Made by a program: the position numbers and the translations under genes. Positions 16,560-28,659 of a stretch of DNA of 64,000 nucleotides are shown in pieces (the stretch's first letter is position 1; each line of letters starts with the position of its first letter). The DNA is from Incurvaria masculella (lineage: Eukaryota > Arthropoda > Insecta > Lepidoptera > Incurvariidae): assembly GCA_946894095.1 (NCBI GenBank), contig OX335647.2, forward strand, positions 13,472,001-13,536,000, in the 5' to 3' direction. Under the pieces are notes generated by a model. The model did no database searches and was not told where the DNA came from. It saw only the letters and a list, made by a program, of their open reading frames with translations.

Positions 16560-18460
16560 TGTGCAAACTGTTCAAGGTCAGTCAGTCAGTCAGCGTGTTT
16601 GCGTCCACTGCTGGACATACGCCTCTCCAATCCTTCTCCAGTCCTCCCGGCCCTCAGCGGTACGGAACCACTGCTTTCCGCCGACGCACTTGATGTCGTC
16701 TTCCCACCTGGCGGGTGGTCTTCCCACACTCCGTTTGCCTGTCCACGGCCGCCAGTGTAGGTCACGGTTACTCCAACGGTCGTCGTCTCTTCGGCTGACG
16801 TGACCAGCCCACTGCCATTTTAGCTTAGCCACCCGGTGTCCAATATCGACTACTTTGGTACGTCGGCGGATTGCCTCGTTACGCACCATATCCCGTAGCG
16901 ATATTCCCAGCATGGCTGGCTCCATTGCTCGCTGGGCAACTTTCAACCTTTGGACAACGGCGACCGTCAGAGTCCACGTTTCACACCCGTACGTCATAAC
17001 CGGGAGGACGCACTGGTCATATATTCGGGTCTTTAAATTTTGCGGAAGGTCAGACCTCAGAGCGAACTTAAGCTTTCCGAAGGCAGCCCAACCCAGTTGA
17101 ATCCGTCGCTCAACCTCCCTAGACAGTCCTTGTCTACCAAGCCGCAGGATTTGACCGAGATATACGTACTCTTCAACCTGTTCGATCACTTCTCCGTCGA
17201 TAACGATTTGTCCGCCCGTCATAACCTCGGTCGCCATGACCTTGGTTTTGTCCCGGTTCATCTTCAGACCTACCTTTATCGATGCTTCATAAAGGTCTTC
17301 CAGCATGGTCTGAAGCTGAATTCGGGAATTTGACAGAAGAACAATGTCATCGGCGAAGCGAAGATGACTGAGAAAATCTCCATTTACGTTGATACCCATG
17401 TTGTCCCATTCAAGCGTCTTGAACACATCTTCCAATGCGTTTGTGAAGAGCTTGGGTGAGATCACATCCCCCTGCCTTACGCCTTTACCAAGGAGGATGG
17501 GTTGGGTATTTTCATGGAGCCTCACAGTCATCGTCGCGGACCGATACAGATTTCGGAGTACCTCGATGTAGCGGTGGTCGATTCTGCATCTCATAAGGGA
17601 GTTTTCGACGGCCCATTTTTCAACTGAGTCGAACGCCTTCTCGTAGTCCACGAAGGCTAGAAAGAGCGGCTTGTTGTACTCCTCGCACTTCTGCACCACT
17701 TGTCTCACAGTAAATATGTGATCCATTGTGCCGTATCCTTTCCTGAACCCAGCTTGCTCACGAGGCTGGTACTGATCCAGCCTCTGTGTCAGCCTACTCG
17801 TGATGACTCTTGAAAAGACCTTATACACGTGGCTTAGAAGTGAGATAGGTCGATAGTTTTTCAACTTCGCCCTATCCCCCTTCTTGTGAAACAGGACAAC
17901 GACACTATTTCGCCATGCAGCCGGAACGACACCATTTTCGAGAACTGCATTGAACAGTGTTTGCAGTTCCTTCAAGATGGGTCTCCCGCCAGCCTTTAGC
18001 AGTTCCGTCGTTATCCCGTCCTCACCTGGAGCCTTGTGTTTTTTGAGTCCTTTCAAATCAGCCTTTATCTCATAGACACTAATCTCCGGTAGATCCTCGG
18101 TGTAGTGTCTAGTGAGCGGCGCACGCCTATCAGAGCCGACTGGTTTGCTTGGGCTCGGGGCAGGAATTGCTGAGGAGTACATTTCGCCATAAAATTCTTC
18201 CACCGCCTCAAGTATATCCGGCTTTCTTGCAGTGACAACCCCATCCGCTCGCTCGAGTTTTAAAATTTGGTTAGCGCCGGTAGAGAAGGCACGGGCAAAC
18301 ACTTTACTGCCTCGATTTTCCTCTATAACGCGCTCAACCAACTTCAAGTTCTCTCGGCGAATATCACGGCGAATGGACTTGCTGATGTTCTTGTTGAGGT
18401 TCCTGTGTACTACACTACTGTTCTGTTCAAGGTACGATAACCTAATCATAATCAGCACTT
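16560..18460 (-). mobile_element. RTE-type non-LTR retrotransposon, 5'-truncated, intact RT ORF (622 aa)
   Basis: The ORF at 18458-16590 encodes a non-LTR reverse transcriptase that would copy its RNA into the genome by target-primed reverse transcription. Visible motifs in order: HKAPGEDGI, NYRPISLLS, FVDYEKAFDSV (first catalytic Asp), GVRQGDVISP, RFADDIVLLS (catalytic DD), and a C-terminal zone with VMTYGCETWTL and KWQWAGHVSRRDD typical of RTE elements. The upstream apurinic endonuclease domain is missing, so the copy is 5'-truncated near 18460 and cannot be autonomous. No stop or frameshift interrupts 622 codons, which suggests a recent insertion. The 3' end is very short and finishes in a GACT repeat just after the stop (16575-16590), as is usual for RTE. 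It lies between the two host genes. Confidence 0.92.
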
Positions 18461-18555
18461 TTTATATTTTCACATAGATTTTTTAATGAAACAGAAATTC
18501 GAATGTATAATAATTCTTCCATATCTAAATAGGTACCTACATCCAATTCGGGTCC

Positions 18556-18930
18556 TTAAGGACGGCCCGTAAGCTATGCTCCCCATACAAACGTAGTTTA
18601 CTAATCATTTGGAAACCGCTATTCCAATAAAATTGATATTTCATATCTAATATCAGGTAACAAATATCTGTGTCTGCATGCATTTGTTTTTTTGAAAAAT
18701 CCAAACCGAATGAAATGAATGGAAAAAGAAATCTTCATACGAATTTTGTTTTCTCTGTGGTTTGACCCAGAATACATTTACCGAAAAAACAAAGGCATGC
18801 AGACACAGATATTTGTAGCCTAATATTACATACCAAATATCAAGTAAGTTGGAACAGTGGTTTTCAAATCATTAGTAAACTACGTTTGTATGGGAGGCCA
18901 AATTTTCAGGTGCTTACGGGCCGACCTTAA
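18556..18930. mobile_element. MITE family B, TTAA-flanked (375 bp)
   Basis: Starts TTAAGGACGGCCCGTAAGC and ends GCTTACGGGCCGACCTTAA. The arms continue inward as CCCATACAAACGTAGTTTAC / GTAAACTACGTTTGTATGGG and beyond, giving a long imperfect foldback. Other copies: 24108-24445, 29854-30229, a single end at 22178-22243, and a very decayed copy near 62150-62475. Like family A it ends in TTAA, suggesting one transposase type. Confidence 0.75.
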
Positions 18931-19257
18931 GCATCCGAAAACATTGTTTTAAACCCTTTTGAAACCAATGTGATTATTAAAATTATTTTCTATAATATAT
19001 TTTTTTGTCATCATCGGTGCATATTATATGTATACATATATGTGCAAACCACAGGAAAAAATGCAAAAATAAGTAGATTTTCTAATCGCCTTAAGTAAGT
19101 TAAGTCCTGCTTGATTTTTTATGCAAGACAAAACAGTGATCTGTTAATTTCGTACTTAATTTTATGTATGTATAAATATTTCTGTCATCCATTTAATGAA
19201 TTGGAATTTATGCAATTAATTGCACAAAAAAATCTGAATTCATGTGTCCAAGGGCCT

Positions 19258-19806
19258 TTAAGGTGGCCCAACCCGCTCATCTCCCCATACAAAAGGGGAA
19301 AGAAGATCACGCCCAAAGTTCTTGTCAGAGATCCAAAATATTGCTCAAAATAGCTTTATTTGATCGAACTAGATGTCTGATGACCATTGGTATCGTAAAA
19401 TTGTGTTTGGTTTCTAAGTTATAATGTCCGAAAGTTCGAATTTTTCGCGCGTTTTATGCAATAACTTTAGAGGTGGATTACGCAATGATAAAGTAAGAAC
19501 ATCGTAAAAAGATTAGTCATCAGACATAGCTTATTTAATCAAGATGTATGATCTATTTGGTTTTTGTTAGATTTTTACGACAGCGGTAGTGGTTTACTTT
19601 TAGCTATAAGTCGTTATGAAATTAAAATTTTCGTAAATCTTAACAAATCATACACTATGCACACTGTCTTTTTTGTGGACATGTTGCATCTTCCTCATCT
19701 CGAAGCCTGTCTTATTTTTTGAAACAGAGAAGGCCCCAGAGCGCAACAGCACGGTTTTGTACCGTGCCCGCGAATGAGTTGGGCCCGCCGGGTTGGGCCA
19801 CCTTAA
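19258..19806 (+). mobile_element. MITE family A, complete copy (549 bp)
   Basis: TTAAGGTGGCCCAACCCG at the left and GGGTTGGGCCACCTTAA at the right. Nearly identical to 762-1314 by eye, so these are the youngest copies. A SINE-like copy begins 30 bp downstream. Confidence 0.8.
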
Positions 19807-19836
19807 TTCAAATCTCCACAGGATCAATCCACCTTT

Positions 19837-20137
19837 TTAGGATTCCGTACCCAAAGGGTGCCAACGGAAACCTGTTACTGAGCCTCCGCTGTCCGTTCGT
19901 TCGTCTGTCCGTCCGTCCGTTACAGGGCTGTATCTCATGAACCGTAATATGTTGGCAGCTGACATTTTTACATAGCGTGTATTTATTTTGCCACTATAAC
20001 AACAAATAAGTAAAATAAAAAAATAATAAAAATTAAAACCAACCCCATACAAAAAAAGAGCTTTTTTTATTATTTAATCTCTTATGATTGAACGGAACCC
20101 TTCGTGTGCGAGTCCGACTCTCACTTGGCCGGTTTTT
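19837..20137 (-). mobile_element. SINE-like family D copy
   Basis: The minus strand runs from the ACCGGCCAAGTGAGAGTCGG-type head at 20137 to the GGTACGGAATCCTAA end at 19837. Includes a short CCGT/CCGTC tract. Confidence 0.6.
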
Positions 20138-21290
20138 TGCCTACAGTTCGCGCTAAACTTAAACAAGCCTCTATAGTTTGCGTGTGTACTCTATGCCCTC
20201 GTCTCAAAAGCGTTTATTGTACGCTATAGGCGAATTTAAGTCTGGCGGGTACTGTAAAGTCAAGCCAGGGGTTGGTGGGGAAGTGATCTGAAAAGAACAT
20301 ATTGTACTGTGTAATAATTGTAAGAATCGAATAAAAAACATCAGCCAATTTAAATGTGGCTTGACATTGAGGTGTTTGCAACTTCCGGCTGCAATTACTG
20401 CAAATTATAGTTCTAATTGCATACTAGTGCTACGTGTACCTAGAATGACTGTCAATTCCAGATTAATATTGATGCCTATACAACTGCTAACTGTTCGAAA
20501 TAAAACAAAAACTAATAATTCAGATTTAGTTTTTTCAAAATTGTTCTCATGACTCCTTTGAGTGTTTCACAATTTTTTCTTACAGTTTAGGATTTGGGCA
20601 TGAAAGCACACTCGAATAATTCATCTGTATAGTGCGGTAGGGTTGATTCTCCTCAGCATTCGAACTCTTTTTTAATCATGTGTAAATATGAATGTGATCT
20701 GTATGTAGAATCGACCGCGAAGCAAGGTAACATTCATTATAGAAAAAGCTCTGTAAAAAGAACAAATATACTGAAAGGTTGGAAAACATATCATGCACGG
20801 GTATTACGTCTAGCAGTTTCGCCACCTGCTGTATCCCCGTAATTTGGAATTCTCCTGCAGTCCCTCCTCCCGTAATCAATGTCTCCTACAACACAAGTTC
20901 TTTTACGGGGCTCTTTCTTTAATTAATGTGTGCAGTCGATTCTACATACATATTACACATTCGTTTAAACAAGCGACATACTTGCCTATTAAGTAAAAGT
21001 TTTACTGTGTAACTATGTTTTCTAAAATAATAATCTAAGCTTAAATTTCTTTGATGTTTTTAATATTACCACTCTGTATCGAAAGGCATTGATCTCTTTC
21101 TTTATCATCGAAAAATTCAAACGATTATAATTACAATAATTTAACTAGCGTTAAAGAGATGCAGTACAATAATCTGGAGGAATCAGGTTCAGTTATCGAA
21201 GAGACTACAAATATACAAGATAACAAGAACATTTTCAAGTGATCCTTAGCCTACAAAGTATATCAAATCAAAGTAAGAAAACTAGTCATG

Positions 21291-21670
21291 TCCGTTTTTT
21301 TATGTAACTGGACATGTATGCCTAATACCATACCCACATTTATGATAGTATTCCAACACCCCGCATTCCCGAGGGAATTAGGTGCCATGCCAGGACCTTC
21401 TCTTTATGAGCACGGCTTCATTGAACTGGATGGAAAACACGGACAATTTTTCGACCATCTTATCATCCAATGTGATGGTATCAACCCGGGCGGTAGGGTA
21501 AGGGGATCTATGTTTTACATGAGCCATGAAGCAGGTCGCATTCGTGACGAAATGCACTTAGCCAACTCAGAAAAAGAAAGTGATGCATGAACGGGGCGGG
21601 GATTTGAACACAGACTTCTGGAGGGCAAGGCAATTCTCTGAGCCACTAAGCTATGAGCCGCTCCATCTGC
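21291..21670 (-). mobile_element. SINE family E, near full-length copy
   Basis: The 3' end is at 21291 (GTAACTGGACATGTATGCC). The head at 21600-21665 carries a mutated B box (GGGATTTGAACACAGAC on the plus strand) and the A box complement GCCACTAAGCTATGAGCC. Confidence 0.65.
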
Positions 21671-21733
21671 TCGTTTGCTGAATCAAATTCTTTTTAAGTT
21701 ATAAGTGCTCGATCAGTTCATTCTGATTTTAGA

Positions 21734-21960
21734 AAAACCGGCCAAGTGCGAGTCGGACTCGCGCACGAAGGGTTCCGTTATTTTTTATTTTTTTTATTTT
21801 ACCTATTTGTTGTTATAGCTGCAACATAAACACACACTTTGAAAATGTCAGCTGCCTACCTATTACGGTTCATGAGATACAGCCCTGTGACAGTCGGACG
21901 GACAGCGGAGGCTTAGTAATAGGGTTCCGTGTTCACCCTTTGGGTACGGAACCCTAAAAA
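21734..21960 (+). mobile_element. SINE-like family D copy (short)
   Basis: Head AAAACCGGCCAAGTGCGAG at 21734 and tail GGGTACGGAACCCTAAAAA at 21960. The interior is slightly deleted and the CCGT tract is short. Confidence 0.6.
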
Positions 21961-22035
21961 GCATCACTTATTTGAGGTAATAAAACGACATCTACATTGA
22001 AGCATTGTAATCAGTTTTTGAAAATAGTCAGAAAA
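21958..22035 (-). mobile_element. SINE family F body fragment
   Basis: ACATTGAAGCATTGTAATCAG and GTCAGAAAAAAGTTTA correspond to the body at 44995-45065. The tRNA-like head is missing. Confidence 0.4.
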
Positions 22036-22177
22036 AAGTTTATTACTTTTTATAATTTATTTATACGCTCTACATGCCTTACGTAAATATTTCCATTCCA
22101 AGCTTTTAATATCCAAAAAATCATGATAAAGTTGCACCTGACCGTCACTTTTATCCATATGATTTTTAAATTTAGAA

Positions 22178-22243
22178 CGGCCCGTAAGCTATGCTCCCCA
22201 TACAAACGTAGTTTACTAATAATTTGAAAACCACTGTTCTATG
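22178..22243. mobile_element. Solo end of MITE family B
   Basis: AACGGCCCGTAAGCTATGCTC followed by the arm sequence CATACAAACGTAGTTTACTAA. The rest of the element is absent. Confidence 0.6.
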
Positions 22244-24107
22244 GTTGCTCAACCTTCAACAAAACTAATCTCTTAGCCTTCCTAGGTATTTCACTGTAAT
22301 ATTTTCCTAAATCGTTGCCCGCGGAAAGTTACTTCTTGACTAACATTAATGGACATTAGTCATTGACCTAATGTCACATGTGACTGCAGTCATCATCAGC
22401 GATTTGTCGTTATGAAAATATGTTTGCATCATACTATATGTTTAAAAAAATACTATCAAACACCACACATAAACTTTTTAATTGATTATTTATATGAATG
22501 AAAATGAAAATAAAATTTATTTGCTCGTTTCAAACTAAAACAATGGAAAAAAGGAACACTTAATACCGAATGGCTTTCTCTACGAGTATACCTTAGGGAT
22601 ATCACGAAAGCATGTAAGGTAGCAAAGAAAAGTAATAAAGAGTGTTATAAAATTTTACTAAATGCTTGCTATATGGCATTGCGACTTAAGCCGTTTTATA
22701 AGAATATTTAGAATTTAGCATTTTTTTCTTTCAAATATGCAAATATCCTACAAATAACTCTAACACCCTCAGATATTAGCCTAAAACTAAACAACTCAGT
22801 CATTAACAATTCCATGGAAACACTTCCGTACAGAGTTGTGAACTTTTTGCATAAATTGCCGTAATTCGTCGGTTAAGCATCTGTCAATACATTCTTTCAA
22901 AAAAGTTCATTATCGACAATTTCCAAATTAAAGATAAACTCATACTTCGACTTATCTAGAAAAGTATAGGTAAAGATTTGTGAGCTTATCAGCTGCTCGT
23001 TCATCTCAAAATACAACTAATACCTGAACTTGTTACAGCTGTTCATGACAATACCTACTATGAAAAATCTGCGATGTGTCAAGTCTTGGTATTCCTCGCT
23101 TAGTAATCAGTCGAGAAAACAGCTTTTATAGCGGTTGTCAAAGCGGTTTTATCGACAGAAATATCTGGAGCACAGTATTTCGATTATTATCCATTTGAAA
23201 ACAGCTATTTTTTTTCTCGACTGAAAAACTCTTGAATAATTAGCACGGAATTCCAAGAATTGGTCTACAAAACCTCAGCACTCTTAATGGTAAATGTCGC
23301 ATAGTCGAGGTATCATTAAGGCAAGTCGGTCAGTGGTTCGGCCATAGCAATTATCTTTATTTGTCTATTGATGACGTCCGATGCTACGTCGCCAAGAGGA
23401 CAAGAATTTGATGTGCGTATCATAAGTACATAACGAATACATACTCAAAGAAAAAAACCGGAATAACACGAATTATTACTTAGCTGTTAAACCTATTTTA
23501 GTAACGAGTATGCTTAGTTTGCTAATACGCAAGGCTTTTCCTGCTTTGAAAGGTCCACTCTTTTCTCATAAGCACAGTTTTTGTGAGCAGGCAGTTTGCG
23601 AACGTTTAGTAATCACAATATGCTTCATGTGGTAAATCTCAAACCTGAACTGGACTCAGAACCTATAAAGACTTGGCTCTCAAAATATTTACGTACTAAG
23701 CCAGCTTGAATAATTTTCGCAAACAATTAGGAAAGAAAAACATTCCTACTTGTTTGCATGCGTCTTCATTTATTTGAAAACACAGTTCTAAAGTTTCCAA
23801 GTTATTTCGTACAAAATCTTAATAAGGTAAAAAATATAACGTACAAAGATAATTCTAGATTCAACTTATGAAGGTACGATGACGTCCAAAGCTCTTGGCT
23901 TGTGTTTTCCTGGTACGTCGCCTCTAAAACAGGTTTAAAACAGCCTCGCTCGATCTGCCTTGGTCAGTTGTCCGACGCGATGACATGCACGGTGGCCCGT
24001 CGCCGTCTCTGCGCTCTGTAGGGTTAATCTTGAAATTCAGTCACCGGTCATCCACAGGCTGTACCCGATTCACCTGTATTTTTTCCCATTTACTTACTTA
24101 TGGTATC
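22244..24107. other. Intergenic, no gene or clear repeat
   Basis: AT-rich with short frames only. 22495-22530 (ATGAAAATGAAAATAAAATTT) looks like the A-rich tail of an old retroposon. Confidence 0.4.
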
Positions 24108-24445
24108 TTTAGGTCGGCCCGTAAGCACCTGAAAATTTCGCCTCCCATACAAACGTAGTTTACTAATTATTTGAAAACCACTGTTCCAACTTACTTGATA
24201 TTTGGTATCTAATATTAGGCTACAAATATCTGTGTCTGCATGCCTTTGTTTTTTCGGTAAATGTATTCTGGGTCAAGCCACAGAGAAAACAAAATTCGTA
24301 TGAAGATTTTCTTTTTGCATTCATTTCATTAGGTTTGGATTTTTCACCAGATATTAGATATTAAATATCAATTTAATTGGAATAGCGGTTTCCAAATGAT
24401 TAGTAAACTACGTTTGTATGTGGAGCATAGCTTACGGGCCGTTCA
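24108..24445. mobile_element. MITE family B copy
   Basis: Left end TTTAGGTCGGCCCGTAAGC (first bases mutated) and right end GCTTACGGGCCGTTC. The interior contains the ATATCTGTGTCTGCATGCC word common to the family, with a short deletion relative to 29854-30229. Confidence 0.7.
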
Positions 24446-24823
24446 TAATCATCACTCACAGACCTTTTTTTACTTAAGGCAATATTATGTTTCGAACTAA
24501 GCAGATACGTCGCGTATTCCAAGGAATTTGACTTGTTTGTATGTATAATCGACCGTGAAGACCATGGTAGACGCAATACCCGCGATTGGTATGTTTTGCT
24601 GGTTCGGGTCCAGCCTTGCAGTATGTTCGTAAAGTAGTTACAAGTTGGCTGTATTTAATCGTATAGGGCTCTTTATAATCTTTGCTTACCCACTGGAAAA
24701 GCGGCGTGATGGTGTGCATGTATAGTCATCATTCAGCTGATTTAATTGCCGGGGGTGAGATAACTTGATAATCATTTCGTTACAGTGCAGCTTGTGGTCG
24801 TAGAGAAAGTAGTGTGGCCACTT

Positions 24824-25198
24824 TCATCGGCCTGGTCGGTGGCGCCTTGGTCGTGGTAGCGGCTTATAGTTTATGCTAGTGCATTGTGCATTAGAATCAT
24901 CTAGCCAATTAATCATCTTGAGATCGCAAAAGTGTTCCAAAGGTTCTGTTATAATACTCGAGACACCTCCACGGAAATGTGGATACAATTTACGCGATCT
25001 AGAGAGCATTTTAAGATATTTTAGCATATTACCTTGATCGGGAGAAACGTTTACATTAGAAATATTTATGCTAAAATTTAAAACAATTTTTTTTTTCATT
25101 GGATATACATTTTCAAAAAAAATATTGGATGTAAGTACCTGGTTAACGATATACCTGCATTTTTGTTGAATTTGACAACAGTTACGTTTGACTAACAT
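24824..25198 (-). CDS. Unrecognised open frame, 124 codons
   Basis: Starts MLVKRNCCQIQQKCRY and ends LPRPRRHRPGR. Middle part Lys/Ile-rich, C-terminal end basic. No splice partners or family signature were found. AT-rich codon use is unlike RpL23A or CPR, so a chance frame is likely. Confidence 0.12.
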   Translation of the reverse strand: MLVKRNCCQIQQKCRYIVNQVLTSNIFFENVYPMKKKIVLNFSINISNVNVSPDQGNMLKYLKMLSRSRKLYPHFRGGVSSIITEPLEHFCDLKMINWLDDSNAQCTSINYKPLPRPRRHRPGR

Positions 25199-26315
25199 TT
25201 AATTTAGAAAAAAAAATGTGGGAACATACCCTTAATGAGTAGTACTACTAAAAACAAGTTAGTATATCCACACAGTGCTACTCAGCTCTGTGTGGGTGTA
25301 CTTAACTCGTGAAGTTCTCAAAAAACTAATTTGGCTCTTCAAGTTTTCGTATTGTCCAAACTAAACTAAAACTTAATATTTGTTATATTGGCTTAAAAAA
25401 AATTCAAAATCACATGTAATCTAAAATATTCAAAGCTTTAAGTGGCGGAACAGCAATCCACACGTATAATTTAATAATGATTTATAAATTGACATAATTC
25501 TTAATATTTACTGAACCTAGAGACTTGAATGGACTTGAGTCGCGTCCTTTTACGATGAAAGCGCACACAAAGAAAGGATCTTCCAAAATATAATTGTTAG
25601 GGGTGTAAAAGAGGTCATATAACATATTTTTAAAAAACGTGTAGTTTTTTTATGATTCCATTTTATTTTTCAAAACATAAAACAGTACAGTCTTTTCCTC
25701 TGAAATCCACACACCGGATATAGAGACAAATTTGGGATCTTTTTCTGTCATGGTGACGCCAACCATAGAGTAAAATGGACTTAGAAATTCCTTCTCTTTC
25801 CAGTGTATTTGATAGGAAACGATTGTACCGATAATACCGTTACTGACTCACAGACAACGCACAGCCTGAACAGGTGCTCATAGAGATTTAAAATTAGATG
25901 GAAATAAAAAATCCTTGAGTACCATAGAAGGGTTTTTTAAATTCCATCTCTACAGCGGTGAACGAGGGTGGCAAAGTTTATGTGAAAAAAATGTTTCTTC
26001 TCTTAAACTATTCATCCTATTAGAAACTTGACGAGGGCTAGGTCTGAGATAGGTCGGACGGAGACGTTTACGCCAGAAAAACTTGAAATACTTTATTGAA
26101 TATATGTATATTTTCGTAGTTATGAAGACTTCATATTGTGGTTGGTTGTTTCTTCGTGTTTATTCGTTCTTTGCCTTAGACCGTTTACCAAAAATGTACC
26201 TAACTTTAACAGGAGCTTGTAGGTATAAGTGTATTGTTTAGTATAAATGTGGACGAAAAAACAATCATTTTGTTTTGCGGGTTTTAAGGTTCTAACTTCA
26301 TTTTACCGGGCTCTA
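25199..26315. other. Intergenic, nothing recognised
   Basis: No open frame above about 60 codons before 26247 and no inverted repeat before the palindromic MITE at 26316. Confidence 0.4.
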
Positions 26316-26482
26316 TTAGGCCCCGTTTCCACTGGGAAGTTATTTTCCGCGAGAAATCTCGGACAGCACTGTCGCCCGTGTAAACGCTTCTGCAAGACTT
26401 GTTTACACGGGCGACAGTGCTGTCTGACAGCCTGTCCGACATTCCTCGCGGAAGTTTACTTCCTCGTGGAAACGGGGCCTAA
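26316..26482. mobile_element. Palindromic MITE, 167 bp
   Basis: TTAGGCCCCGTTTCCACTGG at the left and the complementary GTGGAAACGGGGCCTAA at the right. Inner arms CGGACAGCACTGTCGCCCGTG and CACGGGCGACAGTGCTGTC also pair. TTA/TAA at the edges could be a 3-bp target duplication of PIF/Harbinger type, but it is part of the palindrome, so this is ambiguous. Confidence 0.65.
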
Positions 26483-26573
26483 CGGAATATGTTGGAATAA
26501 GCTAGTCCTATCTGGAATTCTCACTCAATCAAACGTACATAAATCCAAAATGAATTACTTTATTATTTATCCT

Positions 26574-26945
26574 TTTTAGGGTTCCGTACCCAAAGGGTGA
26601 AAACGGAACCCTATTACTAAGCCTCCGCTGTTCGTCCGTCCGTCCGTCCGTCCGTCCGTCCGTCCGTCCGTCCGTCCGTCCGTCCGTCCGTCCGTCCGTC
26701 CGTCCGTCCGTCCGTCCGTCCGTCCGTCTGTCCGTCTGTCACAGGGCTGTATCTCAGTAACCGTAACAGGTAGACAGCTGAAATTTTCACAGAGTGTGTA
26801 TTTATTTTGCCGCTATAACAACAAACAGGTAAGATTAAAAATAATTAAAATTAAAGGGGGCTCCCATACAAAAAACGTGATTTTTTTTTCTACGATGGTA
26901 GGGAACCCTTCGTGTGCGAGTCCGACTCGCACTTGGCCGGTTTTT
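26574..26945 (-). mobile_element. SINE-like family D copy with expanded CGTC microsatellite
   Basis: Tail GGGTTCCGTACCCAAAGGG at 26580 and head CTTGGCCGGTTTTT at 26945. Between them, 26633-26728 is about 24 perfect CGTC units, where other copies carry only 3-8. Confidence 0.65.
26633..26728. repeat. (CGTC)n microsatellite, about 24 units
   Basis: Perfect tetranucleotide run inside a family D copy. It is likely polymorphic. Confidence 0.9.
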
Positions 26946-27164
26946 ATCTTTATTGGTTTTATTGCCATATTACTCCGACCGGACATTACTCCGACTGGTC
27001 GAACAGGCCAGACAGATTATTTAAACTGATAATCTTGTAATAAAGAATAATATATTCGGGCGCATTTTTAATTTATAAAATTACAAACAATCTCATTAGA
27101 TTGTCCTTCCCTTTTAGCAAAACCTTAATGTATCCAGGTTCAATGCAGTTCTAACTTTGTTCCT

Positions 27165-27302
27165 TTAAGGCGGCCCATCCCGCTCAACTCCCCATACAAA
27201 CGGGGAAAGAAGATTACGCCCATATTTATTGTCAAAGATCCCAACCTTAAGGTTATGACCTAGCCACAAGTATGGGGAGTTGAGCGGGATGGCCCACCTT
27301 AA
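27165..27302. mobile_element. MITE family A, internally deleted derivative (138 bp)
   Basis: Keeps both TTAA-bounded ends (TTAAGGCGGCCCATCCCG ... CGGGATGGCCCACCTTAA) but has lost about 410 bp of interior. Each arm includes CCCCATAC...GGGG words found near a single end of the full element, so the remnant is nearly palindromic. Confidence 0.75.
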
Positions 27303-27814
27303 CATGGTTATTATCAGATTTAGCTCGGTAAATACTCGATTCTTTGTAGAATGAGGCTAAAACAAGTTTAATATTATATATTTTTTTCCATTACCTGTCT
27401 ACACCAAAGTATTTATTTACTCACACAATCATGTTACATTAAAACCCCTAACTTCAAAAGTTTACCGCTACTATAAATGGCGATCACATTTTAATCAATG
27501 ATTTCCGGCTGGCAAAAATGCTATACCACAGAAAAATAATCTTTAAAATTCCAGGTCAAATCCTACATAAAATACCATCTGAAATTGCACTCCTTTTGAA
27601 ATATCTACAGCGCACCATTATACTTTATAATTTCCATTTCAACATCTTCTGCATTTGTATGCTTCAGAGAGACATCAGTGTGTTTTGCATTTATGTATTG
27701 GGATCGATCTGTAAATAACAGTAAAAAAACTATTTTTAGCCTCCAGTTTGAGAAGGGCGTAGAGTCCAAGCGGGTCGTACCTATTGCATAATGTCAATAG
27801 CACGTCACGCCCGA

Positions 27815-27998
27815 ACCAGTCAGCTAAAATTTTCACATAGTGTGTATTTATTTTGCCGCTAAGACAACAAATAGGTAAAATAAAAAATTATAAAAACTGG
27901 GGGCCCCTATACAAAAAAGGTGTTTTTTTGTGTTAAATCTTGTACCATGGTACGGAACCCTTTGTGTGCGAGTCCGACTCACACTTGGCCGGTTTTTG
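27815..27998 (-). mobile_element. SINE-like family D copy, truncated
   Basis: Retains the head (CACTTGGCCGGTTTTTG) and the body (TTATTTTGCCGCTAAGACAAC) but lacks the GGAACCCTAAA end and the CCGT tract. Confidence 0.55.
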
Positions 27999-28659
27999 TT
28001 AACTTTATTCCACGTTGGACGTGGCAGAAGTCATTGTTTTAGTATTGAGCGGACAAGAAAAGGGGACTCCCCGCACCAGTTCTTATAATTAATTAGATCT
28101 GCTGGCACCTTGTGCCACCGATTAATGAGAGCATGCGCGGGCTTATCGAGACCGACTTCTACTTTTTGTAATGGTTGTGGTGACGCATCAGGCTATTATC
28201 AGACTTATTTGCCATCACGCCGAGTCATACGGTTTAAGAAGTAATCGCCTGGCATCAAGGAGTTTACCGCGCCTTTCGTTCAGTTCTCAGCCCTCACTGT
28301 TCCTTCAATGTCCATGTAACTCTTTTCATCACGCAAAAACGAGCTGCCCTGTCACACAAACGAATTCATCTTTCATTATTTAGACGTTTACACCTAATAA
28401 CACTGCTTCGTCTCGCTTACAAAACCATTAGTTACTTTCGTGTTACATACTTGCATTCGTTTTCATCATCATTGCATCATGCAACATGCATTTTATGAGG
28501 CAATTCTGCAATGTCTGTTTTTTGCCATAAACGGCGTCAAATTATGGTTAAGGCTTTGAGTAAATTGTGCTAATAATAAACACAAGACACTTTTGGTTTT
28601 GGGTCTTAAATCGTGGGCTTAGTCACTCGAGCAAAAAGTGTATACCAAGATTACCAGTA

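Noticed and set aside
26633..26728. CRISPR-like array of short repeats
   Set aside because: It is a pure 4-bp microsatellite without spacers in a eukaryotic genome.
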